Source of the DNA: Streptomyces sp. NRRL S-455
Lineage (GTDB): Bacteria > Actinomycetota > Actinomycetes > Streptomycetales > Streptomycetaceae
DNA length: 64,000 bases
Direction: 5' to 3'
Assembly: GCF_000717875.1 (NCBI RefSeq)
Contig: NZ_JOCT01000007.1
Location: 62,001-126,000, forward strand
The notes under the pieces are model-generated. The model made no database searches. It saw nothing but the letters and a program-made list of their open reading frames with translations, and was not told the origin of the DNA. A program made the translations under genes and the position numbers. Each line of letters begins with the position of its first letter. Position 1 is the first letter of the stretch. Below are positions 17,438 through 25,840 of the stretch, one piece after another.

Positions 17438-17540
17438 GTGACGGACATCGGTCCACACCGCTTCCCGTCGACCGATTCGCCCCCCGACCGGTCAGAGACC
17501 GAGTGGCGCGGGTGGTCCGCGCCACCGGTCCCCTGCTGGG
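17438..17540 (+). pseudogene. Truncated 5' remnant of a rightward gene
   Basis: A GTG at 17438 has a GGGAGG ribosome site 4 bases upstream and an operator 22 bp before it, which looks like a normal regulon gene start. The frame begins MTDIGPHRFPSTDSPPDRSE and uses G/C-ending codons for about 34 residues. At 17541 it runs into the end of the convergent KAP NTPase gene, loses coding character and stops after about 50 codons. I read it as the start of a gene whose body was lost when the NTPase gene arrived. The family is not recognisable from this stub. Confidence 0.45.
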
Positions 17541-18836
17541 TCATACGGGGTCGGTCCCGGCCGTGTCGTCCGGGCCCGCGGTGCGCCGCAGGGTGCTGAT
17601 CATGCTGGTGACCTGGTCGCCGTCGGGTGCGGCGGGATGGTCGTTGTAGACGCCCGGTCCCGTCTGCAGCAGACGCATCAGCTTGTCGTCGCTCGTGAAG
17701 CCCACCAGGCGCGGGTCCAGCCGCTGTCTGAACGTGGCTTCCTGCCGGGGGTTCACGATGGCCGACGTGGCGTAGCCCTCCAGCGCCCGCCAGGCCCCCG
17801 GCTGCTCGGTGAGCAGGTGGAAGAACGCACGGTGCCGGGTCCGGATGATGAGCAGCTCCGCGAGTTGGAGGAGCGTGCGCCGGTCCAGAGGGCCGCCGTT
17901 CGCCGGGGCGTAGGCGAGCGCGGACAGGTTGAGGACGTTCAAGAAGCGCTTCACGCGGCGCGGATTGGTGCCCAGCCCCACCTGGATCAGTTCCCAGAAC
18001 GCCCCGGAGTCCGCGAGTTCCTGTCCGACATACCGCGAGAGCGATGCCCGCAGCGTCTGGAACTCCACGTCGGGCAGGAAGAAGGGCAATTGGACGATCT
18101 TGTCCAGGTACTCCATGCCGGCGGCCGCGTAACCGGGCGCGCCCGCCAGGGCCTCGCCGAACTTCTTCGTGGCCACCGCCGCCACCACATCCAGATCCAA
18201 CGCGAGGACGAACACACACCGGGACTCCCCGAGGAACAGCTTCAGGGACTCCAGCACGGTCACCGCCGCGTCCGGGGTGCACCGGTCGAGGTCGTCGACG
18301 AAGACGACCAGTCGGCCGTCGGGGCCCACGAACTCGTTCACGGCGTCGGCGAAGTCATGCTCGAAGGCGTTGACCTGGCGGTACTCCGCGGAATCCGCTT
18401 GGGAGAAGGTGTCCAGGATCTCGTTGACGTGCGTGCCGTTGATCACACCGCCGGTGGCGAGGGACGCGGCGGTGCCGAGCCCTGCCCGCATGGACAGCCA
18501 GGTGGCCGCGCGGGCCAGCCGGCCGACCTTCTCCCTCAGCTGCTCCTCCTGCTCCATCTCGGCCAGGATGGTGTGCAGCAGGGCCGCCCAGACCTCGACC
18601 TTGCGGTCGTACTTCCAGGGGTTGAACCAGATGGTCCGGTCCTTCCCCTCGTCGAAGATGCCCTGCCACAGGCTCAGGAAGCTCGACTTGCCCGTCCCCC
18701 ACGCCCCGAACACCCCGACGGTCAGCGGCAGGGGGTCGGCTTCCGCCACGGCCTCGTGCAGGACCCGGACATAGGGCATGAAGCCGAACGCGTCGTCGTC
18801 CGGTTCGCCGACCGGGTTGTCGGTCAGTGGCCTCAT
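17541..18836 (-). CDS. KAP-family P-loop NTPase
   Basis: A 431-residue predicted NTPase of the KAP class. The Walker A is GAWGTGKSS (residues 44-52), followed by the KAP-typical FNPWKYD segment. The Walker B is VVFVDDLDRCTPD (Asp181-Asp182 core), and TNPRRVKRFLNVLNL is the sensor-like arginine motif. The long hydrophobic insert common in membrane KAP proteins is only hinted at (LGTAASLATGG). KAP NTPases are frequent in genomic islands and are suspected in anti-phage defence, but no function can be assigned here. The ATG at 18836 follows an AGGAGG site. The upstream flank (18837-18945) is unusually AT-rich, which suggests recent acquisition. Confidence 0.82.
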   Translation of the reverse strand: MRPLTDNPVGEPDDDAFGFMPYVRVLHEAVAEADPLPLTVGVFGAWGTGKSSFLSLWQGIFDEGKDRTIWFNPWKYDRKVEVWAALLHTILAEMEQEEQLREKVGRLARAATWLSMRAGLGTAASLATGGVINGTHVNEILDTFSQADSAEYRQVNAFEHDFADAVNEFVGPDGRLVVFVDDLDRCTPDAAVTVLESLKLFLGESRCVFVLALDLDVVAAVATKKFGEALAGAPGYAAAGMEYLDKIVQLPFFLPDVEFQTLRASLSRYVGQELADSGAFWELIQVGLGTNPRRVKRFLNVLNLSALAYAPANGGPLDRRTLLQLAELLIIRTRHRAFFHLLTEQPGAWRALEGYATSAIVNPRQEATFRQRLDPRLVGFTSDDKLMRLLQTGPGVYNDHPAAPDGDQVTSMISTLRRTAGPDDTAGTDPV

Positions 18837-18923
18837 CGCCGACCTCCTGGGAGGGGAGAGTTCTGGACTCTCAAGACAGACTCGTCGGATCCCCAGTTTT
18901 CCCAATGGAAGGTCAATTAGCCA

Positions 18924-20150
18924 CTATTTAGAGAAGTTGGTGCCAGTGTCGCGATCCAGCGTTCTGGCGCCAGGGGTCCGCGCCTCCACCGCCTTGGCGA
19001 TCCTCACCGCGTCGAGCGCCATCTCGCGGAGGTTGCCGCTGATCGGGTTCGTGAAGCCGGTGAAGTACAGGCCCGGTGCGGTCTCCGGGGTGCGGGCGCC
19101 GTGGACGACGGGGGTGCCGCGAGCGTCGAGGACGCCGAGGTGGCCGACGAGGCCCTCCAGGGCGCGGACGTATCCGGTGGCGGCGATCACGGTGTCCGGG
19201 GAGATCCGGGTGCCGTCGGTCAGCGCGATCTTGCCGCCGTCCTCGAAGCGCTCCACGGCGGCCACGATCTCCACCCTGCCCTTGCGCACCGCGTCGATCA
19301 GGCCGACGTCCTGCACCGGGATCGCCCCCTGCTTCACCCGGGTGTACAGCCCGGTGCCGGGACGTGGCAGACCGTGTGCCGACAGGTCGGGCACGGCCAC
19401 CTTGGCCTGCACCCGGCTGAGCCGGTCGACGAGGCCGACCGGCAGCCGTCGTACGAGGACGGCGCTGTACTGGGCGGCCCAGCCGGCGGTCGTGCGGCGC
19501 ACGATGTGCGGAACGGTGCGCACCGCGAGCCGGACCCGGGACGCGCCGCTCTCCACGAGGTCCACGGCGATCTCGGCGCCGGTGTTGCCGACTCCGACGA
19601 CGAGGACGTCCCGGCCCGCGTAGGGCTTGCCGTTGCGGTACTCGCGGGCGTGCAGGAACTCGCCGGTGTAGGAGTCACGGCCGGGCCAGTCGGGCACGCG
19701 GGGCGTGTGGTTGTAGCCGGTGGCGACGACGACCGCCGCGCCGGTCAGCTCCCGGCCGCCGGTGGCGTGCAGCAGCCAGCCCGTGCCGTCGGGCGCCCGC
19801 TCGACGCGGGACACCTCGACGCCGGTGACGACCTCCAGCCGGTGGTGCTCGGCGTACTTCTCCAGGTACCGCACCACGTTGTCCCGTGATACCCATCGCC
19901 CGAACCGGCGCGGCATCGGCAGGCCGGGCAGGGACGACAGGCGGCGGGTGGTGTGCAGACGCAGCCGGTCGTAGTGGCCGCGCCAGGACGCTCCGACCTG
20001 GTCGGACTTCTCCAGGACGACTGCCCGAACGCCCCGGGCGCGCAGCGCGTGGGCGACGGAGAGGCCGCCGGGGCCGCCGCCGATGACGTAGACGGGGCGG
20101 TCCGGTGTGGGATGCGGGGAGGAGTGTGGGGGCGTTGTGGACTCGGCCAT
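18924..20150 (-). CDS. Flavin-dependent monooxygenase (FMO/BVMO-like)
   Basis: A 408-residue two-dinucleotide-fold flavoprotein. The FAD-binding motif is VIGGGPGGLSVAHAL near residue 22 and the NADPH-binding motif is VVGVGNTGAEIAVDL near residue 185. ATGY/ATGYN motifs follow both Rossmann folds. The family oxygenates N, S or ketone substrates or oxidises bound flavin. The ATG at 20150 starts a Pro/Ser-rich leader before the FAD fold. The last residues (DTGTNFSK) are encoded by atypically AT-rich DNA next to the KAP gene, so the true C-terminus may have been altered. It could share the operator at 20286 with the divergent DoxX gene. Confidence 0.84.
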   Translation of the reverse strand: MAESTTPPHSSPHPTPDRPVYVIGGGPGGLSVAHALRARGVRAVVLEKSDQVGASWRGHYDRLRLHTTRRLSSLPGLPMPRRFGRWVSRDNVVRYLEKYAEHHRLEVVTGVEVSRVERAPDGTGWLLHATGGRELTGAAVVVATGYNHTPRVPDWPGRDSYTGEFLHAREYRNGKPYAGRDVLVVGVGNTGAEIAVDLVESGASRVRLAVRTVPHIVRRTTAGWAAQYSAVLVRRLPVGLVDRLSRVQAKVAVPDLSAHGLPRPGTGLYTRVKQGAIPVQDVGLIDAVRKGRVEIVAAVERFEDGGKIALTDGTRISPDTVIAATGYVRALEGLVGHLGVLDARGTPVVHGARTPETAPGLYFTGFTNPISGNLREMALDAVRIAKAVEARTPGARTLDRDTGTNFSK

Positions 20151-20285
20151 GAGCGCGAGCGTAGCCAGAGGTCCGCTTGATGGGTCTCGGTCAAGACCGG
20201 AATTGGTTTCGGATTGATTACGGCTTCGGAGGCGGGAGGGGGGCGGGGTGGGGCCGGGTGGTCGCGGGTCTTGCGCATCGGCAGA

Positions 20286-20302
20286 TCTGACGTACCGTCA
20301 GA
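20286..20302. promoter_or_regulatory. 17-bp regulon operator, copy 8 (perfect)
   Basis: TCTGACG-TAC-CGTCAGA matches the consensus exactly, and the dyad extends three more bases on each side (AGA/TCT). It overlaps a promoter reading TTGCGC (20271)-N16-TACCGT (20293) and ends 4 bp before the DoxX ATG. A bound repressor would cover the -10 element and transcription start. Confidence 0.85.
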
Positions 20303-20306
20303 TCTC

Positions 20307-20756
20307 ATGGACACGATCTGGCTCACCGGCCCGCAGTGGCTGGCCGTGCTGCGGATCGGGCTCGGGCTGTGGTGGCTGGAGAGCTGGCGGCACAAGGACC
20401 GCAAGGCCTGGTTCGAGCGTGGCACCGGCATCACGTGGGCGGCGGGGATAGCGGCAGGGCACCGCTGGAGCGCGGTCCGTTCGGGCTTCGAGGCGGCCGT
20501 CGCACCGCACCCGCGTGTGATGGCGTACGTCGTCGTCTACGCGGAACTCGCCCTCGGCCTCGGCCTGATCACCGGTCTGCTCACCCCGATCGCCCTGGCC
20601 GGCGGGTTCCTCCTCAACGCCCTCTACTTCACCCTCATGATCCACGATGTGGCCGAGCAGGGACAGAACTCGATGATGGCGCTGATGTCGGTGGTCGGGC
20701 TGTTCGGGATGTCCTGGCAGACCTGGTCGCTGGACAGCGCGCTGGGGCTCTTCTGA
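20307..20756 (+). CDS. DoxX-family membrane protein
   Basis: A 149-residue protein with about four transmembrane helices, as in DoxX/TQO small-subunit-like proteins. LAVLRIGLGLWWLESWRHKD is followed by hydrophobic segments around residues 75-100 and 105-145. DoxX proteins are poorly understood membrane partners of redox enzymes. The ATG at 20307 lies only 4 bp after the operator with no ribosome site, so translation is probably leaderless. It overlaps the DUF35 start by one base. Confidence 0.8.
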   Translation: MDTIWLTGPQWLAVLRIGLGLWWLESWRHKDRKAWFERGTGITWAAGIAAGHRWSAVRSGFEAAVAPHPRVMAYVVVYAELALGLGLITGLLTPIALAGGFLLNALYFTLMIHDVAEQGQNSMMALMSVVGLFGMSWQTWSLDSALGLF

Positions 20757-21157
20757 TGGAGCGACGCTTCGACCTGCCCGAGCCCGACACCTTCACCCGG
20801 GCGTACTGGGAGGCCGCCGCCGAGGGCCGGCTGCTGATCCGCCGCTGCCGGGCCTGTGGCCGGGCCCACCACTACCCGCGCGAGTTCTGCCCCCACTGCT
20901 GGAGCGAGGACGTCATCTGGGAACCCGCGAGCGGCCGCGCCACCCTCTACACCTGGTCCGTCGTGCACCGCAACGACCTGCCGCCCTTCGCGGAGCGCAC
21001 ACCTTACGTCGCCGCCGTGGTGGACCTGGCCGAGGGGCCGCGGATGATGACGGAGGTCGTGGGGGCGGAGGAGCTGTCGGCCGGGGTGGAACTCGAGGTG
21101 GTGTTCCGGGCGGGCGTCCCGGTGTTCCGGGTCGCGCCGGGGGCCGCCACGGGGTGA
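20756..21157 (+). CDS. DUF35 Zn-ribbon/OB-fold protein
   Basis: A 133-residue protein. The N-terminal rubredoxin-like zinc ribbon is CRACGRAHHYPREFCPHC (residues about 31-48). The OB-fold follows (GRATLYTWSVVHR, PYVAAVVDLAEGPRMMTEVV). DUF35 proteins bind acyl-CoA and form complexes with thiolase-fold or hydratase enzymes, as in ChsH2/Ltp2 of steroid side-chain removal. No thiolase is adjacent here. The DUF35-less thiolase-fold gene at 25841 is the obvious candidate partner, which is inference. It is coupled to DoxX. Confidence 0.85.
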   Translation: MERRFDLPEPDTFTRAYWEAAAEGRLLIRRCRACGRAHHYPREFCPHCWSEDVIWEPASGRATLYTWSVVHRNDLPPFAERTPYVAAVVDLAEGPRMMTEVVGAEELSAGVELEVVFRAGVPVFRVAPGAATG

Positions 21158-21203
21158 GCCGTACTCGGGTGAACAGCGCGGGCCCACCCGCTTGAATGTC
21201 CTC

Positions 21204-21824
21204 ATGCCCCCGATACGCGACCGGTCCCGGACCGGCCCCCCAGCCACGGAACTGCACGGCCTCGGCCTCCACCTCCGCCCCTGGGACGCGGCGTCCGGCT
21301 CCGACGTCGAGACGTGGCTGCGCGGCCTGCGGGATCCGGAGTTCCGGCGCTGGAACACCCCGCTCAGGCCGGTCACGGACCGCAGGAGCGCCAGGGAGTC
21401 GCTGCTCGCGCGGGCCCAGAGCGCCGCGGAGGGCACGTCGATGTCGTTCCGGGTCGCCGACGCGCGCAGCGGTACGGCCCTGGGGCACATCGGCGTCAAC
21501 GAGATCAAGTACCACCTGAAGGTCGCCCGCGTCGGCTACTGGGTGCTGCCCGAGGCCCGTGGCCAGGGCGTCGCCACCCGGGCCCTGCTGCTCGCCACCC
21601 GCTGGGCGCTGACAGAACTCGGCCTGCACCGACTGGAGTTGGACCACGCCGTCGGCCACGACGCCTCGTGCCGGATCGCCGATCGGTGCGGATTCGCCTA
21701 CGAGGGCACCTTGCGAGGGGCGGTCTTCCAGGAGGACCGGCACGACGCCTTCCGCGACGCCCACCTGCACGCACGACTGGCGACGGACCCCGAACCGGAC
21801 GCGTATGCGGAGCCCGGAGCGTAA
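21204..21824 (+). CDS. GNAT N-acetyltransferase (RimJ/RimL-like)
   Basis: A 206-residue GNAT of the RimJ/L type. The core is VARVGYWVLPEARGQGVATRALLLAT (the acetyl-CoA pyrophosphate loop RGQGVA), followed by HRLELDHAVGHDASCRIADRCGF. Members acetylate protein N-termini, antibiotics or small amines. The ATG at 21204 is chosen over an upstream TTG. No operator is present and it is not linked to the catabolic set except by position. Confidence 0.84.
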   Translation: MPPIRDRSRTGPPATELHGLGLHLRPWDAASGSDVETWLRGLRDPEFRRWNTPLRPVTDRRSARESLLARAQSAAEGTSMSFRVADARSGTALGHIGVNEIKYHLKVARVGYWVLPEARGQGVATRALLLATRWALTELGLHRLELDHAVGHDASCRIADRCGFAYEGTLRGAVFQEDRHDAFRDAHLHARLATDPEPDAYAEPGA

Positions 21825-21864
21825 TACGCAGGCGCCCCCGGGGCGCGGCGCGGCACCATGGGGC

Positions 21865-22722
21865 ATGCCGTCCGACACCTGGCACCTCACCCACGGCCTC
21901 GACGACTTCCTGACCCGCGCCGGCGGCTTCCTCCGCTCCCAGCCGGCGCTGCACACCGTCCCGTTGACCGTCACGGAGACGCTGCGCACCCGTGGACCGC
22001 ACGTGTACGGCGAGGGGGTACCGGAGTTCGGCGTCCTGGAGCGGGACGGGGCGGTCCGGGCGGCGTTCTTCCGCACGCCCCCGCACTGGCTGAACCTCAC
22101 CTCGCTGACCGTCGAGGAGGCCGACACCCTGGCCGCGCGGCTGGCCGCACTCGGGCGGCCCCTGCCCGGTGTGAGCGCCGACCGGGACACGGCCGGTGCC
22201 TTCGTCGAGGCCTGGCAGCGGCACACGGGAGCCACGGCCGTACTCCGCCGGCGCCAGCGGCTCTACCGGCTCGGCACCCTGACCGTGCCCCGGCCGGTGC
22301 CGCCCGGCGGGCCCCGGATCGCCGTCGAGTCGGACCGCGAGCGACTCGTCCGCTGGCACGAGGAGTTCGCGGAGGCCGTCGGCGCGGGCACCGTCCGGGA
22401 CGCCGACGAGTGGGCGGACGCCCGCATCAACCAGGGCGGCATCACCTTCTGGGAGACACCCGACGGCACCCCCGTCGCCATGGCCGGCACGACCCCCCGG
22501 GTCGCCGGCCAGATCCGCGTCTCCGCCGTCTACACCCCGCCCCACCACCGCGGCCGCGGCTACGCGGGCGCCGCCACGGCCGAGGTCAGCCGCGCCGCCC
22601 TGGCCGCCGGAGCACAGGAGGTGGTCCTCTTCACCGACCTGGCGAACCCGACCAGCAACGGCCTCTACCAGCGGATCGGATACCGGCCGGTGGCGGACTT
22701 CGCGGTGTACGACTTCGGATAG
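21865..22722 (+). CDS. GNAT N-acetyltransferase, two-domain
   Basis: A 285-residue protein with a degenerate N-terminal GNAT-like half and a C-terminal catalytic GNAT domain. The latter shows RVSAVYTPPHHRGRGYAGAA (acetyl-CoA loop RGRGYA near residue 240) and LFTDLANPTSNGLYQRIGY, with the conserved Asn and Tyr. The ATG at 21865 gives an N-terminus MPSDTWHLTHGL. The substrate is unknown. It lies 40 bp after the other GNAT gene and the two may be cotranscribed. Confidence 0.82.
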   Translation: MPSDTWHLTHGLDDFLTRAGGFLRSQPALHTVPLTVTETLRTRGPHVYGEGVPEFGVLERDGAVRAAFFRTPPHWLNLTSLTVEEADTLAARLAALGRPLPGVSADRDTAGAFVEAWQRHTGATAVLRRRQRLYRLGTLTVPRPVPPGGPRIAVESDRERLVRWHEEFAEAVGAGTVRDADEWADARINQGGITFWETPDGTPVAMAGTTPRVAGQIRVSAVYTPPHHRGRGYAGAATAEVSRAALAAGAQEVVLFTDLANPTSNGLYQRIGYRPVADFAVYDFG

Positions 22723-22734
22723 CACCAAGGTGTC

Positions 22735-23895
22735 TCACCAGAAGGTCAGGGTCAGCTTGAACCAGGCGGAGCCCTCGCGTTCGGTGTTCTCGGCGTTCAG
22801 CGTCTCGGTCGCCAGCGCGGCGAAGGCCCGCTCCTGGACGCCGAGATAAGCTCGTACGATTGCGCACTCCGGAGCGTCGTCCGTGAGCACGCGGTGGCCG
22901 GTGGCCTCGTCGAGTCTGCCCAGATTCCAGAGCAGCTCGACGATCGGGGAGGCCCGCTCGCCACCGCGCTCGGTGACGAAACCGCCCACGAAGCTCTTGG
23001 CGATGTCTCTCGCGAACGGGTTGAGGTTCGCCATCCACTCCCGGCGCAGCCACAGTTCCGCTCGGGTCACCCGCTCACGCGCGTCCAGGTCGAGCGTGAG
23101 GTCCACGTGTTCCTGGAAGCCGCCGGTCTTGAGGCGCACCTCCGTTCTGCCCGCCTCGGTCGTACGGCCGTCTGCCGTCTCCCGCACGTGGAAAAAATCG
23201 AAGAAGTCGCCGCCTCGCAGATCCGCGTACGGCACGCGGGTGGGCTCCCCGGCGAGGTCGCCCCACTCCGACGGCCACAGGAAGGCCGAGAAAACGACCT
23301 TGGCGAGATCAGCCCTGGAGATGACCCAGCGGTTCCCCTGCTCCGCCACGTCCACGCCTGCCGCGTTGTTCTCGCGGCACAGCAGGGAGCGGCCCGGCCA
23401 GGGGTCGTGGAAGAGGATCGACTCGTCGTCGGCGGCCACCAGGTTGATGCAGTGTCCGGAGCGGCCGTCGTAGACGTGGACGGCTATCCCCCTGGCGTGC
23501 CGTGCGATGAGGGCCCGTGCCAGGAGGTCGACCAGGTCTGCCGGGGAAAAGACGATCACGCGCTCGATCGCGGCGGTCGGCACCTCGGGGCGCCCGGCTG
23601 CGAGGAGGCACACGGGATGCATACCGGACAGCAGACCAGCGGTGCGCCAGCTCTGTTCCAGCGTGGCGCCCCGTTGCGGGTCGCCGTAGAGCCCCTGCGC
23701 CTCCGGGCTGCTGGAGAACTTCGCGAACGCCGCTTCCAGGATCTCGACACCCAGTGACCGTGGCACGGCGCGGGCCGTTGCGCGGGGATCCGATGGATCT
23801 GCCGCCTCCGCCGCCTCCGTGCCCTGCTGGGTCAACTCCGCCCGGCCCGGCTCTCGTTGCAGCGGGCCGGCACCGGAGAACAGGATTTCTTCCAT
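22735..23895 (-). CDS. Unknown protein, possible papain-like fold
   Basis: A 386-residue protein I do not recognise. One segment reads GRSGHCINLVAADDESILFHDPWPGRSLL. The order of a His and then an Asp within a beta-sheet context is reminiscent of C39/papain-like proteases, and a Cys occurs upstream in MHPVCLLAAG. The catalytic assignment is speculative. The last third is rich in charged beta-strand-like sequence. Codon bias is weaker than in its neighbours, suggesting acquired DNA. Its ATG at 23895 is only 33 bp from the divergent gene at 23929, with a perfect dyad between them. Confidence 0.6.
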   Translation of the reverse strand: MEEILFSGAGPLQREPGRAELTQQGTEAAEAADPSDPRATARAVPRSLGVEILEAAFAKFSSSPEAQGLYGDPQRGATLEQSWRTAGLLSGMHPVCLLAAGRPEVPTAAIERVIVFSPADLVDLLARALIARHARGIAVHVYDGRSGHCINLVAADDESILFHDPWPGRSLLCRENNAAGVDVAEQGNRWVISRADLAKVVFSAFLWPSEWGDLAGEPTRVPYADLRGGDFFDFFHVRETADGRTTEAGRTEVRLKTGGFQEHVDLTLDLDARERVTRAELWLRREWMANLNPFARDIAKSFVGGFVTERGGERASPIVELLWNLGRLDEATGHRVLTDDAPECAIVRAYLGVQERAFAALATETLNAENTEREGSAWFKLTLTFW

Positions 23896-23903
23896 CGAAA
23901 TAC

Positions 23904-23920
23904 GTTATCCGCCAGATAAC
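23904..23920. promoter_or_regulatory. Palindrome in a very short divergent promoter
   Basis: GTTATC-CGCCA-GATAAC is an inverted repeat with perfect 6-base arms, filling half of the 33-bp gap between two divergent unknown genes. It is unrelated to the 17-bp operator. It is a likely binding site for a dimeric regulator controlling both genes. Confidence 0.5.
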
Positions 23921-23928
23921 ATGAAAGT

Positions 23929-24609
23929 GTGGCAGATCCGTCGATTCCCATTGCCCGCATTCAGCAGTACGTCGTCGAGCGGTGCCCACACTGCGCCGAG
24001 CGGCACCGGTTCACGCTGGGCTTCGGCCGACGTGCCGTTCTCACCTTCGGAGGTGCCGCGTCCAGCGCCGGCCTGACCTGCCCGACGACGGGTGGGCCGA
24101 TCGCCGTCGAGCTGGAACTCCGCGAGAACGAGTCCTACCTGGGCCCCGTCGATCCCTTGTCGGGCGCCGCTATGAGCGCCGCGCTCCCCGAGCCCGGGCC
24201 GGCGGCGGGGACCGTGGCGGCCCAGGAGAGCGGCGGCGAACGTGCCGAGTGGCAGAAGGCGTCACGCGCGACGGCACTCGACTTCTGCCGGGTCATGCTG
24301 ACCACCAGCAGTGGCGCCATCCCCATCTATGTGGCAGTGCTCAACTATGTGGGTCACGAAGGGATTTCGGGTTCCTTCAGCGGTCAGCTGAGCGTGCTGC
24401 CCATGGTCTTCTTCCTGCTCGCCGCCGTGACGTTCATCCTGGCGCTGGTGCCCACCCTGGCCACCGTGACCGACGAGAGCGGCTTCCGCGAGTTCCGTGA
24501 CCGTCGGCTGCGTCTCCTGGACCGGTACATCTGGTCGGGCGTCACGCTGTTCGTGGCGGCCATGGCGTTCTCCGTCTACTTCCTGTTCTCCGCCCTGAGC
24601 ACGGTTTGA
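23929..24609 (+). CDS. Unknown membrane protein with N-terminal Cys pair
   Basis: A 226-residue protein. The N-terminal soluble part has a possible zinc-binding CPHC (VERCPHCAERHRF) and a later Cys (GLTCPTTGG). Three hydrophobic segments lie roughly at 126-140, 158-178 and 204-224, consistent with an inner-membrane protein. GTG at 23929 is the only plausible start. No function is recognised. It is divergent from and probably co-regulated with the unknown gene at 22735. Confidence 0.6.
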   Translation: MADPSIPIARIQQYVVERCPHCAERHRFTLGFGRRAVLTFGGAASSAGLTCPTTGGPIAVELELRENESYLGPVDPLSGAAMSAALPEPGPAAGTVAAQESGGERAEWQKASRATALDFCRVMLTTSSGAIPIYVAVLNYVGHEGISGSFSGQLSVLPMVFFLLAAVTFILALVPTLATVTDESGFREFRDRRLRLLDRYIWSGVTLFVAAMAFSVYFLFSALSTV

Positions 24610-24628
24610 CGGCGAGCCCGGCCGTCCC

Positions 24629-25294
24629 TCAGGGCCACAGCAGTTCCCGCGTCCACCCCTGCTCCGCGCGCCGGTAGCGGAGCCGCACGTGGCGCCGCGC
24701 CTCGTCGCCCTGGAAGAACTCCACCTCCTCGGCCCGCAGCCGGTACAGCGTCCACGAGGGCACCGGTGTCGCCGGCTCCCGCGCGGCCCGCTCCCAGGCC
24801 GCCTCGGAGGCCCGTGCCAGCTCCTCCACCGAGCCGAGGACCTCACTCTGCCGCCCGGTCAGCGCCGCCGCCAGCGCGCCCGTCGAGCGGGCGTGGAGGT
24901 CGCCCTGGGCGTCGGCCGACGGGGCGGCCGACACGGGGCCGCGCACCCGCACCTGCCGGCCCAGCACCGGCCAGTAGAAGCCGAGCGCGGCGTACGGGCG
25001 GGCGGCGAGGTGGCGGCCCTTGCGGCTGCCGGCGTGGGACGCGAAGGACCAGCCGGTCCCGTCCGCACCGTGCAGCATCACGATCCGCACGTCGGGCAGG
25101 CCGGACCCGTCCGAGGTCGCCAGCGACATGGTGTGCGGCTCGGACTGCCCGGCCGCCACCGCCGCGGCGAACCACTCGGTGAAGAGCTCCAGCGGGGTGG
25201 CGGGGGCGGCCTCGGGGTCGAAGGGCGGCAGTTCGGTGACCTCCGGGTCCCAGACCCGCAGTGACCTCAGCAGCTCGTGAAGATCGGTTGCCAT
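24629..25294 (-). CDS. Pyridoxamine 5'-phosphate oxidase (PdxH/PhzG-like)
   Basis: A 221-residue FMN-binding split-barrel protein. It has PHTMSLATSDGSGLPDVRIVMLHGAD, then WSFASHAGSRKGRHLAARPYAALGFYW (the FMN phosphate region), and a C-terminal domain (PVPSWTLYRLRAEEVEFFQGDEARRH). These are hallmarks of PdxH, which oxidises PNP/PMP to PLP. The C-terminus ends ELLWP rather than the RLxP of classical PdxH, so a PhzG-like or divergent activity is possible. The ATG is at 25294; it converges on the unknown membrane gene. Confidence 0.82.
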   Translation of the reverse strand: MATDLHELLRSLRVWDPEVTELPPFDPEAAPATPLELFTEWFAAAVAAGQSEPHTMSLATSDGSGLPDVRIVMLHGADGTGWSFASHAGSRKGRHLAARPYAALGFYWPVLGRQVRVRGPVSAAPSADAQGDLHARSTGALAAALTGRQSEVLGSVEELARASEAAWERAAREPATPVPSWTLYRLRAEEVEFFQGDEARRHVRLRYRRAEQGWTRELLWP

Positions 25295-25318
25295 CCCCCG
25301 ATTGTCACCCGGGGCTCG

Positions 25319-25744
25319 TCATACCTGCCCGAGGTCCGCCGACACCCACCGCTCGGGCCGCATGCGGAGCACCACCATCTCGCCGTGGTTCTTCCAGGAG
25401 TAGTCCACATAGCCCTCGACCTTCTCGGCGGGCAGGTAACGCGCCGAGATCTCCCGGAGCTGCTCCAGGGTGGCGGGGGAGGTGTCGACCACCGGGCCTT
25501 CGACCGACACGTACCTGATGGTCGGCTCCAGCCGGTCCACCATCAGCGAGAACCGCCCCGCCGCGCTGATCAGCTCGTTCTTGCGGGAGTCGAGACCGGT
25601 CATGATCCAGATGTCGCCGCCCGGCTCGTACTGGTACCAGATCGGCACGGTCAGCGGGGCCCGGCCCGGTCCCGCGTCGACGGCCAGTGCGGCGATGTGG
25701 GGTTCTGCCAGGAACTGCTCACGCTCTTCACGGGTCAGGGCCAT
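25319..25744 (-). CDS. Pyridoxamine-phosphate-oxidase-fold, probably F420-dependent
   Basis: A 141-residue flavin/deazaflavin split-barrel protein (PPOX class). It has FLAEPHIAALAVDAG, PLTVPIWYQYEPGGDIWIMTG and VSVEGPVVDT. Small actinobacterial members often use F420. The ATG at 25744 follows a GAAGGAG ribosome site; longer starts lack one. It is separated by about 96 bp from the thiolase-fold gene. No operator lies directly upstream. Confidence 0.78.
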   Translation of the reverse strand: MALTREEREQFLAEPHIAALAVDAGPGRAPLTVPIWYQYEPGGDIWIMTGLDSRKNELISAAGRFSLMVDRLEPTIRYVSVEGPVVDTSPATLEQLREISARYLPAEKVEGYVDYSWKNHGEMVVLRMRPERWVSADLGQV

Positions 25745-25840
25745 TCCGGTCTCCTTCGACAGGGCGGTCGGCGTTCGGAACATCCCAACGCCCCCGCGGG
25801 CGTCCGGTGTTCCCCCGAGTCGTCCTGCGCACAACCGGGG

